This document shows positions 21,999-31,469 of a stretch of 64,000 nucleotides of DNA, in pieces. Every line of letters begins with the position of its first letter. Positions within the stretch are counted from its first letter, which is position 1. The DNA is from Plicaturopsis crispa FD-325 SS-3 (lineage: Eukaryota; Basidiomycota; Agaricomycetes; Amylocorticiales; Amylocorticiaceae). The translations under genes were made by a program, and so were the position numbers. The stretch lies in assembly GCA_000827205.1 (NCBI GenBank), contig KN832554.1:3245815-3309814 (forward strand), read 5' to 3'. The notes below the pieces were generated by a model. The model searched no databases. It had not been told where the DNA came from and was given only the letters and a program-made list of their open reading frames with translations.

Positions 21999-22805
21999 AT
22001 GTCGTCGTCGTCAACAAGCCCAACGGTTGTCGAGCAGGCCGAGAAGTCTGTGGACGACCTCGCGGATAGCGACGCAGATTCCACAAACTCCAACATACGT
22101 TACATGGCTTACGGTGCACGGCTGCAGACAGCCCTGCGAGCGGGCTCACGGTATATCGCATATGTACGTCCCACATACACGCAACATCTCTTCGTCCTTA
22201 TGAAAACTCACGCAGACTAGTGATGTTGGCGAAGCTTTCCGGCCCGTTGTCAATCCACGGATAGTGAGTGCAGCGTACGGTGTCTCTTGGTTATACCTCG
22301 CCGGGTACGTGGTCCCGAATGTTTGTATCTGGTAGACACGAGCTAATCTTCCTAGCCGTGTAGTGACGTAGGCTATGAGGCGTTCAAAGCGCATCGACAA
22401 GGACCCAATGCACTCGAAGCTGCCCACTTTAGCGAGCCGACACGCATCGGGATGGTCGCAGTCAAGCGTGCTGCGTTCCAATCTATCGCGTCTATGTACG
22501 TTTACCTTCATATATACTATTCATGGGTGCTCATTGATATCTACTACAGGGCGCTCCCCGCATTCACGATCCATACCGCGGTCAGACAAGCCAAGAAGGC
22601 CTTTGCCAATGTCTCCAATCCCCGCGTTAAAGCGTGGGGCCCAACATTGACAGGCCTTTCCATTGTCCCTGGTCTCCCGTATCTATTCGACCATCCTGTA
22701 GAGGTCGCCACCGATACAGTGTTCGAATGGATAGAGAAGCAGATAGCTCGGCAGGAGGACAAGGTGGAGACAGAGGAGCTTAAGAAAGAGTTGAAGAGGG
22801 CATAG
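21999..22805 (+). CDS. MTFP1: Mitochondrial fission process protein 1 homologue (MTP18)
   Basis: Four exons encode about 205 residues. MTFP1 is an inner-membrane protein that promotes mitochondrial fission. The family reading is DADSTNSNIRYMAYGARLQT, RYIAYTSDVGEAFRPVVNPR, GVSWLYLAGDVGYEAFKAHR, then ALPAFTIHTAVRQAKK and TLTGLSIVPGLPYLFDHPVE with the final EWIEKQIARQEDK. The YxSDVGEAFRP and AYxxSWxYxxxDVxYE-type blocks are diagnostic. The third intron interrupts an ATG Met codon (AT|G). Three to four short hydrophobic segments fit a multi-span membrane protein. It starts at the only upstream ATG that precedes a Ser-rich leader. Confidence 0.87.
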
Positions 22806-23078
22806 GATAGCATCTGCTACGGTGTGTTAGGATTATTATTCCGTATACTTTAATACGATAGATGCTGTTCCTCGTCCATTATGAAGCGCAGGACACGGAA
22901 TCTGATTTCTGTTTAGCCTTGTCCCGCCGACCAAGTCTCAGTCACTCTCGAAGTCGAAGGCGGTAGTGCGGAGACCGCATGAATTTACATTCTCTTGGAC
23001 GATACATCTAAATGATACACTACCCATAGTGCTATATCTTCTCCCTTATATTTTCCAGAGGCATTACCCCTTGACCCG

Positions 23079-24447
23079 TTATATAAGGCTGGCAGGGGGC
23101 GGTAGGACAGGCTCGCCAAGCGCAGTGACATACGCAGAGGTGAGGCCTCCGTCTACTTTGAAGTCAGTTCCCTATCGGAGAATATCAGCACTTTATCTTA
23201 GGCAAGAGATCGAGGAATGCTCTTACAGTCATGTAGCTACTCTCATCGCTTGCCACTGATTTTGTACAATAAGTAACAGTGGAATAATCGGAGTGGTCTG
23301 GCACTCACGAAAGAGGGCGGCCTTGGCGAGTTCCACAGCCTCACCGAAACGGCCCATGGGTAGATGGACCATTCGGCGATCACGTTTCTCAGCGGTGTTG
23401 AGGAAATCCATGAGTAGCGCTGATGGTTTCATAGTCAACAATTTGCAGAACACAGAAATGAATACAGTAGCATACGTGTTTTCAAGGGACCACTGTATTT
23501 TCCTCAATGCTTAGTAGTGTATATAAAGACAAGGGCATGTATCCACTTACGGGCATAGTGAGTTGATGCGGATGCCTTCTTTGGCATGGACCATCGCGAG
23601 CTCACGGGTCATCGCAAGTACACCACCCTTCGATGCGGTATCTGCGAGCTTGTATCAATATCTCTCCGTGAAACTGGTGTAAACGAGGAGGACGTACACG
23701 CTAGCTGAGGCGTCGCAGCACCCAACAGCGCCACGAAACTGGCAGTGTTGATGATGCTTCCGCCGACGTGCAGCCCCTTGGACTCGTCGGTAGCGTTCTC
23801 GCGCATCGCGAGGATCGCGTATTTGCAGCCCCACCAGACGCCTTTCAGGTTGATCTGCATGGTCAGGTCCCAGATCCGCTCTTCGGTGTTGAGAGCATTG
23901 TCGTCAGCCGGGTGCATGATCCCTGCGGTTGAAAAAGTCAGATTTAGGATAGGATGGAGCAGCAGGAATGTCAGGACCTGCGTTGTTGAACTAGGGGCTC
24001 ATGTCAGATCTTATGCGTGGAAATGCTTGAAGCAGATGAAGACGCACCATGACGTCTAGCCGTCCAAACTCCTTGACGGCCTTGTCAACGGCAGCCTTAA
24101 TATCGGCCTCCTTCCCTACATCCGCTTTGGTGGCTATTGCTCGCACGTTTGGGTAACGTTCAGCGATTAGCTTTGCGCCCTTCTCTGCTGCCTCCAGATT
24201 GATATCCACGAGGAGCACGTTTGCGCCCTCTTGCGCAAACAGAATCGAAGACTCGAGACCGATCCCTCTGTGTTCCGCGATGGATTAGTACAGACGACCT
24301 CTATTTCTGATGCAATTCGGCGATTCAAAGACTCACGATCCTCCTCCGGTGACGAGAGCAACCTGAAAGATAGTGATAGTGCCCTATTAGTAAATGTACG
24401 TCGAAGTCTTGTTCCCCTCTTACTTTGTTCGCAAGACGGCCGGGCAT
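23079..24447 (-). CDS. Short-chain dehydrogenase/reductase (SDR)
   Basis: At least eight short exons, starting MPGRLANKV at 24447 and ending at TAA 23079-23081, encode about 290 residues. The classical SDR features are intact: the cofactor loop TGGGSGIG split by an intron, FNNAG, the Ser in NTASFVA, catalytic YTASK (Tyr and Lys present, formed across a splice) and the PGP loop LCPGPLKTPLL. The C-terminus is SYMTGTDFKVDGGLTSAYVT, the usual D-V-DGG end. The Asp after the second strand (LLVDINLE) suggests NAD(H) rather than NADP(H) preference. The substrate cannot be told. The extra C-terminal Pro-rich residues are unremarkable. Confidence 0.9.
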
Positions 24448-24778
24448 GGTTCTAGCAAGACGAAAAGTGTGAGGTGGTAGTAAACTGAGAAAGGAGCGTC
24501 GAATCTATCTGAGGTGACTCGCCTCAAAAGTGATTTTGCAATTGGATTTGCCGACGCGATAAAGACGATTTGTGTCACGTGTGTCGGCTATTTTGCCGTG
24601 TGCACTTGGTTTCGGCAAATGCAAGGAAAGCAATATTGCCGCGGCGCATTCACGAAACACTCGCAGGTTGGAACTACGGGGTGAATATGGTAGGTAGAGA
24701 ATAATAGATACATGTCAATGGGGTAGCTCATGAGAGATTGTACAGTGCGTCTGGTAAATAAGCAGAGGTCACAGAAAA
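24448..24778. other. Promoter of the SDR and 3' region of the next gene
   Basis: 331 bp between two minus-strand genes. The SDR upstream part contains GTGACTCGCCTC and CACGTG-containing CGTCACGTGTG near 24570-24590, a possible E-box. No gene was recognised. Confidence 0.4.
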
Positions 24779-26722
24779 TCACTTGAGAGAGTCCGGAAAG
24801 CTCTCCGGAAACGACCCGTCCGTAAACATATCCAAGAAACCCCGCAGTCCCTCTGGGAGTGAGGCGCCTTGATCATCCATACCGCTTTGTGACCCGCCCA
24901 ACGAGAAATTAGGAGGGATACTGAGCGCCGCCCCAGCACGCACTACTTCGTCGTCGGAGAAGTTGCTGAAAACTGTCCTGTAAGACGTCCCGGCGTAATC
25001 GTCTGCCAGGGCATCATCAGATGATTTATCGCCTACATCCGAACGGGGAGTCGTGGATGCTGGTTTGTTCTGTTGTTTGAGCCTCTCAGAGAAATTGAGG
25101 ATCTCGGTGTCCGACTCGGACTCGGTGGCAGAGTCGTCCGCGTCCCCAGGTCGCGTGGCTCCGCTGCGAGCGAGCGAGGACGGAGACGAATCAGCACGAT
25201 CGTGTCTGCGACGACGTCGACTCGGAGTAGCTTGACTTGAAGCGCGTGAATTACGAGACGAGCTGCCTAATCTCGCACTCCCTCCATTCTTTAGTAGTAA
25301 GGAAGTCTCGGGCCTCCTCTCTGGCGAGCAGCTGCTGGGTACGCGTTCTGCATTGTGAGAGCGACGATCGGAGGGAGACGCGTGCTTTTCGGGCGGTGTG
25401 CGAGACTCGATCGCGAAGGAATGGCGGTCGGCGATGGGAGAAACCGAATGCCAACGAGGAGCCGAGTACTCAATAGCAGGGTCGCTGTTGAAGATGTGAG
25501 ACATGGCTTGAGGAAACTTCGAGTAAACGTACCTTGAATAATCTTTACTTGGTTCACTGGCTTCAAAAGGTGCTTGCACGATATCGGCTACTCTAGATCC
25601 AATGAGTTGAGAGCTACCCTGCGACATCCTTAATTCCCTTTCCTGACTTTGCGAAGTCCCGACGATTGCGTGGTCGTCATGAGATACCGGCAACTGCGAC
25701 GAGGGACCCGCAGGAGGGGAGGAATTCGGCGCAAGATACTGGCTCTGCGACGAGGGAACTATTTCCTTCCCGCGCTGCGTCCTAACACGCCTCTTGAAGG
25801 AGGGGGAGGATATATGATCGTCTTGGATCGGCGAGGAACAAAGCGGACCATGAACTCGACTAGACGGAGAGCCCAAAACTTGCACAGGGGAGCTGGATAC
25901 AAGATTGCGCGCCGGGGCACTCGGGGAATTCGAATCGATACGAGAGGAATGTGGAGTGCTGGGACGGAGGTCGGGGATCTTGAATACAGGGGTACTCTGA
26001 TGGTCCCGCTGCGCTTTTCCCGTATTTGACGATGATGATTTCTGAAGAGAGGAGGACTGAGATGCGGGGGTATTAACGAAAGGATTTTCGTCGTCTGGCC
26101 TGTCTCCGGAGGTAGCATCCAATGCGTCATTTCGCTTGGTCAACCATTTGGGCCGGGGCCGAGGACGCTGTACAGTGGCGCCCGGGGTCACTAAGGGGTT
26201 GTGAGGCGTTTGAAGTGGGACTACACGCTCAGGCGGGGGAGATAGTCGTGCAGTGACGGATGCTACCCTCGGAGGGCTACGCGCTTTGGGATGGCTGGAT
26301 GCAGGAGGCGTAGGTAAAGCACCGTGACCAGACGGTGCGGGATGTTTACGCAGCGATTTGGCACGCACGCTGCCACTATCGCGCTTTGCGACACTCGATA
26401 CTGGCGTAAGCACCGTGCTGGACGATGCGCGAGAGGAAGCGCCGCTTTGGAAATTGGACGTCGGCCTTGCGACGTTTCTGCTAGGCGCTGGGGTACTCGT
26501 TGGCACTCGCGCTCGAGGGCGTCCGTCCGCGTCTTTCAGCTTCTTTGCAGGAGGCTCGTCCGTGCCAACGTCGTCCTCTGCATCCCGAGGCCGCCTTTGT
26601 TTCTTCGAGCTGGAAGATTGGTTGGGAAGTCTGTTTTCCTTCTTTACACCTTTCTTTCCTTTGGAGGAGGAGCTCAACCACCGGGTAAGAGGCTGCTGCT
26701 CACCCGAAAGATCCAGGTTCAT
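24779..26722 (-). CDS. Unrecognised disordered protein with PIP-like N-terminus
   Basis: A single 647-codon exon. The protein is Ser/Pro/Arg-rich and almost wholly disordered, with several basic clusters (KGKKGVKKENR, SKKQRRPRD, PSRRRRRHDR) that could act as nuclear signals. The N-terminus is MNLDLSGEQQPLTRWLSS. Residues 9-16 (QQPLTRWL) resemble a PCNA-interacting PIP box, Q-x-x-hydrophobic-x-x-aromatic-(aromatic/hydrophobic), though the last two positions are W-L rather than the usual two aromatics. A somewhat ordered patch lies at SKDYSRYVYSKFPQAMSHIF. The acidic C-terminus holds SIPPNFSLGGSQSGMDDQG and ends SFPESFPDSLK. It is divergent from DUT1, 183 bp apart. No named family is recognised; a replication or repair role is inference from motif and neighbour. 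Confidence 0.7.
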   Translation of the reverse strand: MNLDLSGEQQPLTRWLSSSSKGKKGVKKENRLPNQSSSSKKQRRPRDAEDDVGTDEPPAKKLKDADGRPRARVPTSTPAPSRNVARPTSNFQSGASSRASSSTVLTPVSSVAKRDSGSVRAKSLRKHPAPSGHGALPTPPASSHPKARSPPRVASVTARLSPPPERVVPLQTPHNPLVTPGATVQRPRPRPKWLTKRNDALDATSGDRPDDENPFVNTPASQSSSLQKSSSSNTGKAQRDHQSTPVFKIPDLRPSTPHSSRIDSNSPSAPARNLVSSSPVQVLGSPSSRVHGPLCSSPIQDDHISSPSFKRRVRTQRGKEIVPSSQSQYLAPNSSPPAGPSSQLPVSHDDHAIVGTSQSQERELRMSQGSSQLIGSRVADIVQAPFEASEPSKDYSRYVYSKFPQAMSHIFNSDPAIEYSAPRWHSVSPIADRHSFAIESRTPPEKHASPSDRRSHNAERVPSSCSPERRPETSLLLKNGGSARLGSSSRNSRASSQATPSRRRRRHDRADSSPSSLARSGATRPGDADDSATESESDTEILNFSERLKQQNKPASTTPRSDVGDKSSDDALADDYAGTSYRTVFSNFSDDEVVRAGAALSIPPNFSLGGSQSGMDDQGASLPEGLRGFLDMFTDGSFPESFPDSLK

Positions 26723-26905
26723 AGCAGAGGACGGGGATGTTGTGGTCGGCGGTGAGGAGATGTTACTGTACTAACCAAGACGCGAAGAGTCGACGCGGAC
26801 GCGCGGACATTTGGGCGCTGGCGGAGTTTGGTCGGAGTCACCACGTCTTTCGAACTCAGCCCATGTACGCGTCGACGCGCACTTTTGCCTCTCATCTTTT
26901 CGTCC
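26723..26905. promoter_or_regulatory. Divergent promoter with five ACGCG (MCB-like) cores
   Basis: The 183 bp between DUT1 and the PIP-like gene contain ACGCG at 26780, 26793, 26799, 26867 and 26875, all on the same strand. One is a full MluI-cell-cycle-box ACGCGT (26867-26872). MBF (Mbp1/Swi6-type complexes) binds this core in fungi and drives G1/S genes. Confidence 0.6.
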
Positions 26906-27654
26906 ATGACCGACGTTGACTCTCCTCAGATCAAAAAACGCAAAATGTCTCCATCCACTGAAGACGGCGGCGCCTCTCTCGCACCTGTGTCTAGCCTCTT
27001 GATCAAACGCCGCTCTGACAAGGCTAAGTTGCCCACCCGCGGATCACCCCTTTCAGCAGGATATGACCTGTACAGGTACGCGTCCGATGGACCTTGGGAC
27101 AGATCAAGCACGTAGCTGACGCGTCATCCTTTCTAAGCGCCGAGAGAAAAGTCATCCCTGCGCGGGGAAAGGCTCTTGTCGATACCCAAATATCCGTCGC
27201 AGTTCCAGCAGGGACTTATGGTCGCGTCGCGCCACGAAGCGGTCTCGGTAAGATTGCGCCACGGCCAAGCTTATGCGTTAGTTGTGTTGACAATACACGG
27301 ACTGCTAGCATCCAAGTTCATGATTGACACCGGAGCGGGCGTGATAGACGCGGATTATCGGGGTATTGTCTTCGTCCTCCTGTTCAATCTCTCGGACAAA
27401 GACTTCCAAGGTATGTATTTCTGGATATCATATGCCCACCGTAGGGCTGACCTTTCCACAGTGGAGGAGGGCGATCGTATAGCGCAGCTCATTCTTGAAA
27501 AGATACACACCCCAGACGTGCTCGAAGTCGACGTAAGCCCGTTTGCCTAGTTTCGAGATACGGCATGTTTGACCAAATCATGCATCAGGATCTCGACGAG
27601 ACACTTCGCGGTGCAGGAGGCTTTGGTTCCACTGGAGGGCATATCGCGCTTTGA
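26906..27654 (+). CDS. DUT1: dUTP pyrophosphatase
   Basis: Five exons form about 180 residues. It hydrolyses dUTP to dUMP, keeping uracil out of DNA and feeding dTMP synthesis. All five trimeric dUTPase motifs are present in order: SAGYDLYS (I), PRSGL (II), [11 protein letters not shown] (III, with the catalytic Asp and the base-stacking Tyr), GDRIAQLIL (IV) and the glycine-rich [10 protein letters not shown] (V) near the C-terminus. The ~40-residue N-terminal extension is polar ([15 protein letters not shown]) and may carry a nuclear signal. ATG 26906 is preferred; an in-frame ATG at 26828 would lie upstream in the promoter. Introns split motif I from its Ser and separate motifs II and III. 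Confidence 0.95.
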
Positions 27655-27760
27655 ACTGTGAACACTTCCTGAATCATATATCATACCTAGGTGCCACATC
27701 TATCTCCCTTGACTTAACACACAAAATTCCGTGGTGTGCACGGTGCCGAAGAAACTACGT

Positions 27761-28276
27761 CTATTTTCTCTTGTCTGCATCCACCAAATACAAACCCTCC
27801 TCCGTGCGAGCAGCATGGCGAAGCAATGCGCGCCCACTCTCACCATCCTCATGCTCGTCGTGGTCCACAAATTGCAAGCCAGTGCCTTGCGCCCATATGC
27901 GACCATCCGGAACGCCTCCCTCATCGTCCAGCTGCACTAGCTTCACCGCCTCGACCAGCTTGATCAGCTCCTCCAATTCTCGCTTCAGCGAATCGTGCTC
28001 GACAGTACCCTCCGCGGGAGGTATTAATGCAGAAAGCTCGTGGAGTCGTTTGAAGGTAGCGGGCGTGATGGTCGGGGTGGGATACGACGAGAGCAGGTCA
28101 TGTACAGACCATGTTGGTTGAAGAGGAATGCCTAGGGAGTCGGTTTCGCATATTGTTGGGCTAGGTTTAGACGAGTACCAGCGCGAATGGGGTGGTTTGG
28201 GATAGCATAAGGCATGGTTAAGGACAGCTGGACGAAGACATCGTCGCGCTGCAAGCATCGCGACGGTAGAGAGCAA
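27761..28276 (-). CDS. Mitochondrial glutamyl-tRNA(Gln) amidotransferase subunit C (GatC-like)
   Basis: Intronless, 171 codons from 28276 (or 165 from a second ATG at 28258). The N-terminus MLSTVAMLAARRCLRPAVLN is a matrix-targeting type. The GatC core is recognisable as ITPATFKRLHELSALIPPAE, then HDSLKRELEELIKLVEAVKL, followed by a less conserved tail ending LYLVDADKRK. GatC stabilises the GatA/GatB amidotransferase that converts Glu-tRNA(Gln) to Gln-tRNA(Gln) in mitochondria. The assignment rests on short helical motifs, so it is less certain than its neighbours. The start codon is 90 bp from that of the divergent mS34 gene. Confidence 0.7.
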   Translation of the reverse strand: MLSTVAMLAARRCLRPAVLNHALCYPKPPHSRWYSSKPSPTICETDSLGIPLQPTWSVHDLLSSYPTPTITPATFKRLHELSALIPPAEGTVEHDSLKRELEELIKLVEAVKLVQLDDEGGVPDGRIWAQGTGLQFVDHDEHEDGESGRALLRHAARTEEGLYLVDADKRK

Positions 28277-28366
28277 GACGCGGAGTTTGAAATGCGGATT
28301 TTTGGCGTTGAGTCTCGTCGGACGTCGTTTCGCGCAGCTTGCACTGTCTGCCTACCACTCGCAGCG

Positions 28367-28815
28367 ATGGCGACACGACAAAACCTACAGAACGTTGCCA
28401 ACGCGCTCCAGCATCTCTTACCCTCGAAATCATCATTACCACCGTCTCTGTCCAACAAGCCCGGGAACCTGTACCAAATCCTGTCGCGGAATCCAGCTAG
28501 CGTGGCTGGACGGCATGTACACCAGACGCGATGGAGCCAGAAGGGTATCGAGGGCTGCTACTGGAAGGTCACCAAGGCGCAGTTTAAGTGCGAGGGGAAG
28601 CACGGGAAGGCGTGGGGTCAGCTGTATTGGAGAGGTGAGTTGATTGGACTTCTGCATGTGGATATGCACGCTAAAGTGCTTCTCATCCTCCAGGAAAACT
28701 CATAAGTGAACGAGAGGAGCGGATACGGGGGGCACTCAAATATGAGTGGGCAGACGGCATTTCCCAGTATCGTAGACCGGGTGAAGACGCCTTCAGGCAG
28801 CAAATAAAGTCTTAG
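28367..28815 (+). CDS. Mitochondrial small-subunit ribosomal protein mS34-like
   Basis: Two exons (28367-28635 and about 28694-28815) joined in frame give about 130 residues. The core GCYWKVTKAQFKCEGKHGKAW followed by GQLYWRGKLISEREERIR matches animal MRPS34 (CYWRLTRVRP...HGKAWG), and a basic N-terminus MATRQNLQNVANALQHLL precedes it. The protein is shorter than the animal one. The ending ALKYEWADGISQYRRPGEDA fits the family's ...DWRL region. The single 58 bp intron lies inside WRG|K. It shares a divergent promoter with GatC. Confidence 0.75.
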
Positions 28816-29338
28816 CCTTAGCTTAATGGTCCGTACACACCAGTCCACGTAACGACTTGCGTGTTGATCCTCTTTAAAGACAGTCCATGCGCTCTCCTTG
28901 TAATGAGGAAGGCCACCTCCATACCGTGTATGTGAATCTCCTGTGGGTTCAACGCGCCAGGTCTGGCGAGGCTGCAGTCCAAAGCTCGATTTCAGAGGCA
29001 GCCAACATTCCATAACTCACGCATACACACATCTACCTCATAATGCATCATATTTATCTGCTCGTCTTTCAAGGTGTTATGTTGGCTATCCCTCGGAGGC
29101 GTCTTTGCTCAAGCTTCAAATCAGTGAAAGAAAGGCGTCGACTCAGTCGTCTGTCTCCCATGAGCTTTTTAAGGTCTTCGGTTTGACCACTAACGATAAC
29201 CACCTTCGGAGTACTGACAATGCTTGGACAACACACAAGATGATGGAGTACAAGAATATTTATGCAACGAATGTGTTGATGTTGTTACAACATATGCAAG
29301 TAAGTATGACAAGGTACATCGAGGCGACGACTCGGGGC
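28816..29338. other. Convergent 3' region
   Basis: 523 bp between the mS34 stop and the M43 protease stop. It is AT-rich in parts and presumably 3' untranslated sequence. No gene recognised. Confidence 0.5.
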
Positions 29339-30517
29339 CTAAACGTCTATGCCACGGTATGTGCGGATCTGGCCCTGCAGGCGAGTGGCTTGTCCGTCAG
29401 TGAATTCCGTCATGCAGCTGTCGTACGAGTAGTCCATGTAGTTGTCTGTGACACAAATTGCAATCATCAACATCCATCCCACCACACGCACATATTTGGT
29501 GGAATGTGTACTCACGGATGGGGTCCTTGCCACCACCACTGCAGGTGTCGCGGCTCTTCGGGCATCCCGAGGCAGCGGATGCTTCGGCAGGTGTGTCGGA
29601 GACGTGGTCGCCTGAGCCGCTGCAGCCGCCCTGGAAGGTGTGGTACAGTCCCACCCAGTGCCCGGCCTCGTGTGTGAGCGTCTTTCCTTCGTTGTAGTTC
29701 TCCGTCGCTCCTCCTGGCACAGATGAGAAGAGCATGACGACGCCATCGTCCTTGGGGTTGCTCGAGTAGTCGGAGGGGAAGGTAGAGTATCCGAGGAGGC
29801 CCTCGCCGGCACCAGATACGAAGCTAACGGTGGATAGTGAGATCACGACGCGGCAGGGATTGGCTGTTAATATTTACCCGACGGTGTAGACGTTGAGGTC
29901 AGCCTTGCCACCCTTGCGGAGCTTCTTCTTCATGGCGGTCTGCTCATCCCTAGTTTTAACAAAATGTCAGAGCTGATTGAGGGAGTTCGCAAAAGAAAAC
30001 TGCCTCACGTATCGGGGCCGACGGAGTTGAACCAGTCCTCGTTGACCGTGCGGGTCGTACCAGCAAGGACCCAGCTGATGCCAGCCTTTGAGTAGTCGTC
30101 GTTCATGACAGAGACCTGGTCCTTGAGTTGGGAGTCTCTGAAAGAAATAAAAGAGTCAGTGGCGAAATTACCCAAGGACAATTGAGGTTGCATACGGGAC
30201 GTTGCCATCCTCTTCCGAGTCGCCCTTGCTGATGACGTGGAAGTAGATGTTGACGCTGGTGCCCTTCTTGGCGTCGGCGTCGGACTTGAGCGAAGGGGGA
30301 ACCTTGTTCGCCGCAAAGTGCTTCTCAGCCGCAACAAGTCGTTCATCGGAGATGGAAGTTCCACACTTCCTGTGTAGCGTCAACTCGATTAGTGTCGCGT
30401 CTCGCGTCGGAGGACTACTGCTGTGAATTACCTCTCAACGATGGTGCTGTTCTTTGGCGGGGCCGCTAGAGCGACGGTGGATCCGAGAAGGAAGGTGAGG
30501 CCGAGGAACGCAAACAT
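29339..30517 (-). CDS. Secreted M43-family zinc metalloprotease (cytophagalysin-like)
   Basis: Six or so exons encode about 285 residues. A signal peptide [18 protein letters not shown] is followed by a short prosegment. The catalytic zinc site [11 protein letters not shown] (HExxHxxGxxH) is complete, and the methionine-turn region is [19 protein letters not shown]. Cysteines in [21 protein letters not shown] and DSCM suit a secreted disulfide-bonded enzyme. The preceding domain contains [20 protein letters not shown] and [18 protein letters not shown], typical of fungal M43B proteases. A TATA-like TTTAAAAG on the minus strand (30598-30605) lies about 80 bp upstream of the start. Such enzymes digest external protein; the target is unknown. 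Confidence 0.92.
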
Positions 30518-31469
30518 GGTGCCGGGTATGAAGACCGAGGGATGGCTCAGGGAGAAGAGGACCTAGAGGGATGAAGTACATCTTGCATTCACTTGCGCCT
30601 TTTAAATCGTTGTCTAAGGCTGAAACTGTGAATGCCAAGGATGGGGCGCATGGACATGGTGGTGGCCACACACAAATCCCATCGCGTGCGGTGACGACCT
30701 GCGACCAAGATGCACTCACGGAGCGCGGTGCAGATGGTCAGAAGTCTTGGAGAGACGGCTGACCTTGTGCAACACGGCACCGTTCTGAATGTTCAGCGTT
30801 ATCAGTCGTGTACGCCAAGAGATTTTCGACGTCAGTACCTTTGCAACATACTGTCGATCAGCTTATCATGCCGGCGCCATGAGTCGTCGAGGGTCGACGA
30901 CAGTCACATAGTCATGTTCAATTCGTGAGCGCATACGCACAGAATATATGGCTACCTCCACAGAGAGATCGAATGAGCATGCGTCACCCCGGAGTGTGTA
31001 CTTAGGAACAGATTCACCGGTCTATCGCTTCAGTCGCGGACGGTTACATGATGTCCAATCTGGGGAGCAAGGAGCAACTGCAATTTGATCTTCTCTCGCG
31101 TTATATTCCATTGCGAGTTTGACGGTACATTTTGCAAGCGGTTCTCCTCGATGAAGGCTTGACAGCTGCGCTCGAGGCATTCACGAAATCGAGAAACAAT
31201 TTTGAAGCTGACGAGACGATGTCGAGGAAGCGCCGACGCGACTGTCAAGATCCCGGATATCACAAGCGACTGACGCCGTGGGAAAGTTTGAGTATTACCG
31301 TTGCTCAGCGCTCACCGGCACCGTTCGCGTGCGGCACTCATTCTCAGAATTATAACGCTCTCCCCGCTGCAGCCTCGAGGATTTACTGGACCTTTGCTAT
31401 TTTTTCTGAATCTGATACGACTTGCTTTACATTGGCTACAATATCTAGGCCAAGGTCGCCGCAGGAGAA
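30518..31469. other. 952 bp divergent upstream region
   Basis: The longest gene-poor stretch of this part, between the M43 protease and the acyl-CoA-binding gene. It carries the protease promoter near its left end. Several short open frames occur but none looks like protein or has convincing splice sites. No repeats were seen. Confidence 0.5.
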
